Below are positions 58,966 to 64,000 of a stretch of DNA of 64,000 nt, piece by piece. Numbering within the stretch: position 1 is the first letter of the stretch; the number at the start of each line of letters is the position of its first letter. Origin of the DNA: Tanypteryx hageni (taxonomy: Eukaryota > Arthropoda > Insecta > Odonata > Petaluridae). A program made the position numbers and the translations under genes. The stretch is from contig CM054113.1 of NCBI GenBank assembly GCA_028673005.1, positions 169,925,337 through 169,989,336 of the forward strand. Reading direction: 5' to 3'. The notes beneath the pieces are model-generated. The model ran no database searches. It was given only the letters and a program-made list of their open reading frames with translations, and was not told the origin of the DNA.

Positions 58966-59239
58966 TTATTCAAAGAAAAAAATAACTCGCATCTCTCCCT
59001 TCAATCGCTTTTTCTTCGCGCCCTAACTCCTAAACTCTCTTCTCCTCGGATTTCCTTAAACCCACCCTTCTCTTTCCGACTCTGAAGTTCTTCCTTCCCA
59101 TTGCTTGCATCCTTATCTTTGCTTACCGTAGTTACTCTCCCCGCTTCACCTATTAAGATAACATATTGAAAAGATTTCGGTCCTAAAGAGCGGTTAAGTT
59201 TCCGCAAACTATCATTAAAATATTTAATTTTCTTGGGCT

Positions 59240-60600
59240 CAAACATAATTCAAATTTGTGCTCGCATGCACACATTATACATACAAATACATTTATATAA
59301 TTATTAACACCGTTGATAATTTATACTTTACTAGATCCATATATCATTCATTTTATTAACAGTTTTTTACATGAACATCACAATTATTTGACTACAAATT
59401 TCGTATTATGATTGACATAAAGGGTCTCTAGGATTTCAGCTTCCCTCTACGTGCACCAAAGTTAATGAAAGTTTAATTAAAATTTCAAATATAAACATTG
59501 CGAACCTGTAACCGTATCCTTCCCACGTTATAATTGGAAAAGTAAAACGCCAAATTCTAACTTACGAACTTAATTTTTTGATGCGCCACTACTCTTCGTC
59601 ACTTCTTAGTTTCTTAAATTCAACTATAGGACTATTATTTTTGTGAGAACCCACAATTCTACAAGTTTGTGAAGTTTATTTTTGTTGAATTATTACAAAA
59701 AATTCCTATTAATTTTTCAAAATTGATTTCTACCATTTTAGACTCAAAACATTATGACGTAACATGAGAAAACTGCCTGTAATGCAGTGGTTGGGATGTT
59801 GCCAATGAACAGTAATTTTTAATTCGTCCAAAGCATATGGATTATTGTTTTCCGCATTATCCTTCACAGAGCCCATAAGAAGTCCAACAAATGCTACAAA
59901 TCCACTCATAATTATCTATTCATGCTTCAAAATCGAGTTAAAGGGGACAACTAACGGACTCGTTGCTTTTTGGACATGTTAGACTTTGGATATGCAGCAA
60001 AAATAAGAGGTAAAAATTGTTTCAATTGTATAAGTATGGGACCAAGGTGTCACTTCTTCATAGAATTAAATCCAAATTATTTCTAGAGTTAAAAATGTTT
60101 ACTTCTTGTTGAAGCAATCTAGCTGTATATGTGAAAACCTACTGAAAGGTTAATAAAAATAATTATGCAATGAACAAAGGTTTCATTTTTTACGTGCGAC
60201 GTTTATCACATTCTTGCCCATTAGAATCAATCTTTTATTTCTAGGATTGCTCTTATTCTTTGTGTAATTGTCGCGTTTTATCGTTTTCTAATTCCAGAAC
60301 ATTCTAAATTAATAAATAGCAAGAGAAGAACCACACTATAATAGGATGGCAGGAAAAATAGTGAACCATCTAGATTTTCCGTGGCGGCGAGTGAAAAACA
60401 TTTGAAGTACGCGAGGCGCTCAACGCTATTTCACTCCACAAGAGTTTAAAAACCACGATCTGAAACTTTTGCCTCTTACTAAGTTTCCCTACCGAATGTT
60501 CAAAAAGTAAAGAACGTAGAAGAAATTGGGAGCCCTAGCAACAGGCGCGTTGCACCATGCAGCACGCGAAACTGCCTGAAAAGACTACGTTATAACGCCT
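59240..60600. other. Noncoding AT-rich stretch
   Basis: Nothing recognised. A partial miR-9-like string near 60117 was checked and rejected. Confidence 0.35.
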
Positions 60601-60916
60601 CCTTCCTGAATTTTCTCGGTTTATTTTTTCTCCGTTCTTTTGTTTTCGAAGGCCTTCGGCCGTTTGATGGCGGAGGAGGATTGAGGAGAATAGTGGAGGG
60701 AGAAAGAGTGAGAGAGAAATAGAGGGTGGTTGTGGGAAAGGGGCCTCTTTTCACCAGTGTAAGAACCTCGTGCATTGTTGCCAAGTCTCTCCATCTTTTT
60801 TCCTTACCACCACATCCCGACCACCATTGCTACAAGGAAGAAAAAGCGTTGATTTTGTTCGCTTAGTTTAGAGCTCAAACCGCATCAATTCATCTCCCTT
60901 CCCCCTTCTCCAGTGT

Positions 60917-60917
<1 letters not shown>

Positions 60918-60980
<63 letters not shown>
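60918..60980 (+). repeat. (TC)n microsatellite
   Basis: About 31 TC units. Confidence 0.97.
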
Positions 60981-60983
<3 letters not shown>

Positions 60984-61129
60984 CGCCCCATTCCTCCCCT
61001 ACCCCATTTCTCCCATTCTCTCTATTTCGCTCTTTAGAAGAATGGAGAAGTAGAAAGGAAAGCTTCTCGATCTAAACTTAATCAGACCGCGCTCGAGAGA
61101 ATCTGATTTCGTGAGAAGTTCGTTTTGGA

Positions 61130-62270
61130 AGTTTTTAATGGCGTTTGAATAAAAAAACTCGTGCTCTTGGGAAGTTCGCGCGTTAAATCGATATAATTAA
61201 GCAAAGGTTTTATTTTTATCGTCTCTCTCTCCTTTTTTATGCCATTAAGACAGAATGGTAGGAGGGATTTTTTAACATCCAGGACAAATATAAGGTCTGC
61301 TTGTTAGAAATGTGGTTTTGACATAAATGAAATCTAAGAAGTAATATGTTTGCTATAAAACTTAAACCAAGTAGTATTTTGCGGAAGAGGGTCATAATTC
61401 ATCACCGCCATCATGTGAAAGACATGTTTATTTAATTTTGAAAGTAATTCTATAACGTAGTGTTGTTCTAAATGAAGATCCAACGAAAATAATTAAATAG
61501 ACATTAAAATTTGAACATTTGATTTTAAGATTAAGAAGATATGAAATTTGGAAATTAAAAAGCACCATAACTTATTAAATAGAGATTACAAAACTAAATA
61601 TTTATTTATTTTTAAACCATAGTTTTCATTTCTAAACGGTGATCAAACCATAATTTCTAGGCTATCCTTCAACGTTTTATTTTCATATAAATAAAAGAGC
61701 TACATTATTTACATTACAAATTTAAATAACCAGAGAAAATTATATTTAATGGAAAGCGTCAACTAATAATTTAAATAATTGGTTAATCATAATTCTGATT
61801 AAATATGATATTCAATAGGTTATACTTCGAGGCTCCTACCAAAAGAGAATTAAAGACGAAAAATATTTTTGATGAGACGTAATATATAAGCATGAAATTC
61901 TATATCATTGAATCTTGAAGCACTAATGCATTCGCTCACGCTTTTCAAAAACCTTCAACAGTTGAAGAGGAAGGCTATTGAATATGACTTCATTTTCATA
62001 AATAAAATTCAACATATTTTTAAAAAATGCGCCATCTATCTTTTCTGCGAAACGAACGCTCACAACCAAGCAAATAAATTCCTAAAAATTTGATTTATTT
62101 AATAGGAAATGTTCTAATCTACAAATATAGTACCATGTGCGAAAGAGAATAAAACCCTTACTGGTACAAAAGAAAAGAGAAGCACTTTTACAATATTGCT
62201 TTAGGATTCCGCTGTGCAGCCAATCTAATTAGAGTACCCCAATATCTATCTCCTACCATTTATTGTAGCG
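61130..62270. other. Noncoding AT-rich stretch
   Basis: Nothing recognised. Confidence 0.35.
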
Positions 62271-62289
62271 ATTCCAATGTTCATTTTGT

Positions 62290-62390
62290 TTTTGTTTTTG
62301 AAGAAAGAGGGAGTTAGTGAGGGCCAAAAGTGGGGGAGGAAGAGAGAAGGGAATAAAAGGAAAGAGCAAGGAAGAGAAAACGGCAGTGGT
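62290..62390 (+). repeat. GA-rich tract
   Basis: Purine-rich on the plus strand. The Ser/Pro/Phe-rich antisense frames are compositional. Confidence 0.65.
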
Positions 62391-62457
62391 GGTAGTCCAC
62401 CCAAGTAAACGGCGAGTGTGAGATGGGAATCCATCCCTGAGGAAAGCGTGTTCGCTA

Positions 62458-62458
62458 C

Positions 62459-62480
<22 letters not shown>
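62458..62480 (+). repeat. (TA)n microsatellite
   Basis: About eleven TA units followed by a short CA run. Confidence 0.9.
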
Positions 62481-62489
<9 letters not shown>

Positions 62490-62529
62490 ACGAATAGTGG
62501 GTTAGTGGGTGCTTGCAAACTGCAAGCGC

Positions 62530-63325
62530 TTAAAAAATCACCATACACCATGATCTAAACTCTCAAATAAACCAACGCGATCTCCAGGACAACAACACTT
62601 CAGTCACGTGGAGCTTATATGTATTAAATAATAAATTCCATGAGTAATAGCAGTATATTTATAATTTCCCCTGAAATTAGGTAACAATCTGTAATTTACA
62701 AATTCTCTGGCAATCGGCTCGTGTCCTAGTTTTCGTATTTCAAGTTTCGTGACTCAGATCGACCTGCATGACCAATAAGAATAATCATCATTAGGACAAT
62801 ACCCTATACACTAAAATGATAGGAAAATTAGGATATTTTGTATTAAGGTTATTGCATCATCATCCGTGCCTTTAGCACGTATTTGGATTTAAAAATTGCA
62901 AAATAGGTATGAATACATTCTATTTAACAATTGAAAAGAGTTAAAATTTCTCGAAAAATTATGAAACACAACATTAAAATACTTTTCAAGTTTTACTTTC
63001 ACAACTATCAGGTCTGCTTCTCCTATTTTGATCCCTTATAGCTCTGGAGAAAAACAAACCTATTCGCTCTTTCCTACAGTCGATAACCCTAATTTAATCG
63101 TCATGTTTGTGATTTCATTAGTACGTAAGAATTGCAATTATCTATGATACCCTCAATCACAGTGCGTGATACAATTAGTGTTTTGGATAGAGTAAAATCT
63201 TTAACGGAAGAAAATATTGATATATGATGTTTTCATAATATGCATGATATTGAAAATTACAATAAGTTAACTTATATGCTTATGGGAATAAACTTGATGT
63301 TAATTCGATTAAAGAAAAATGAAAA
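62530..63325. other. Noncoding AT-rich stretch
   Basis: Nothing recognised. Confidence 0.35.
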
Positions 63326-63331
63326 AAATCT

Positions 63332-63512
63332 ATTTCCGCAACTCGAATTTTCTATAACTCGAATAATTTTTGCTTTCCTTTGAGATTCGAGTTATAGAAA
63401 TTCCACTGTATATATACAAATATTTAAAAATATATTTCCATACCTTAAATTTTCTATTACTTGAATAATTATTACTTTTCCTTGAGATTATTAGTTATGA
63501 AAGTTCAACTAT
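63332..63512. repeat. Tandem hairpin repeat, period about 101 bp
   Basis: Unit 1 (63332-63432) holds a perfect 16-bp inverted repeat, TTTCTATAACTCGAAT (63350-63365) against 63386-63401. It is followed by TTCCACTGTA. Unit 2 (63433-63512) aligns to it with many substitutions and a decayed hairpin. The termini resemble pogo/Tigger-like ends (CAGTGGAATTTCTATAACTCG read inward), so this may be a MITE relic duplicated in tandem. Confidence 0.55.
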
Positions 63513-63789
63513 AATTTTTTATGACGGCATTCATTTCCATTTAAAACATTAAATTATCGCAATCGTAATGTATAATATCAGATCCCTTTAAAAGCATTGA
63601 GGTCGTTGCCATAGTATTTAAAGATTTTCATTGTTGAAAACAGAAAAAAATTCACACGTTTTCCGATTAAAACCAGATATTTACAATAATTCGGTACGTA
63701 TTGGAATTATAATTTCAAAAATTAAGAACTCCGTTTTTTTTGCATAGATAAACACTTTTTGCGAATTCGTATCCCAATTTTAAGTAATT

Positions 63790-64000
63790 TAAAAATGCAT
63801 ATTTAGAAAGACACACTGAATCCCATGCTTTTCTTATGGGGTGTTAAAATGGAACATTGGGGTTAAAAAGACCCCTTAAATATGAAATTTTTTGTGGTTT
63901 TCAATTTTTGTCTTCGGTTATGTCACTCTACCTACCAACACCAAATTTTAGATTTCTATCCCTTCTAGAAGTACCTTAAAATTTAGTGTCAGTGAGTGAG
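63790..64000 (+). mobile_element. LINE-like 3' end cut by window edge
   Basis: The segment ends with TATCCCTTCTAGAAGTACC, then TTAAAATTTAGTGTCAGTGAGTGAG, that is, a conserved-looking block running into a GTGAG-type tandem tail at the last base. This is how many non-LTR 3' ends finish. No coding part is visible, so it is an inference. Confidence 0.35.

Noticed and set aside
60112..60135. miR-9-like string (ATCTAGCTGTAT)
   Set aside because: The seed region TCTTTGGT is absent and no precursor hairpin is evident.

Overview
The window is eukaryotic and most likely arthropod. It is AT-rich overall and full of (TA)n, (GA)n, (CA)n and (TC)n microsatellites. It also carries a near-complete RTE-type LINE, a DD34D mariner, hAT-type nonautonomous elements, tRNA-headed SINE-like sequences and Penelope-like motifs. 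I found no host protein-coding gene that I would defend. Every convincing coding signal belongs to a transposable element, and all of them are broken. The remaining long open frames lie in low-complexity polypurine/polypyrimidine tracts or are short chance frames. I read the window as intergenic or deep intronic DNA.

Layout. 0-2.5 kb: a recent 273-bp tandem duplication, then a three-copy repeat cluster arranged inverted-direct-direct, then a tRNA-Gly(GCC)-like SINE head. 2.5-27.9 kb: mostly unique AT-rich DNA with scattered SINE-like pieces (9.4, 14.1, 14.9, 15.6, 20.6 kb), a Tigger-like terminus (10.45 kb) and many strand-asymmetric GA or CT tracts. 27.9-42 kb: two hAT-type elements (27.9 and 36.1 kb), an 800-bp GA tract (32.6 kb), LINE-like 3' ends with minus-strand poly(A) signals (33.5 and 41.2 kb), and a pair of decayed mariner-like transposase fragments facing each other, one split by a SINE (37.8-38.5 kb).

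43.9-53.1 kb is a transposon nest. It holds a decayed LINE (43.9-45.3 kb) split by a probable pogo-like MITE, an RTE LINE on the minus strand (47.1-50.1 kb, three frame breaks) and a dead mariner on the minus strand (50.15-51.46 kb, three stops and a mutated catalytic Asp). Next come a 126-bp near-perfect inverted repeat (51.58-51.84 kb) and a 691-bp foldback element (52.08-52.77 kb). That element has modular 16-bp subrepeats in both arms and a 48-49-bp minisatellite core. 53-64 kb: more GA/CT tracts, a Penelope-like motif (54.77 kb), a tandem hairpin repeat (63.3-63.5 kb) and what looks like a LINE 3' end cut by the window edge.

Best candidates for something undescribed: the modular foldback element at 52.1-52.8 kb, the 126-bp hairpin at 51.6-51.8 kb, and the inverted-direct-direct cluster at 1.3-2.3 kb. 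The mobile elements do not work together as a pathway. They are independent insertions, several of them sitting in or beside (TA)n/(TG)n tracts.
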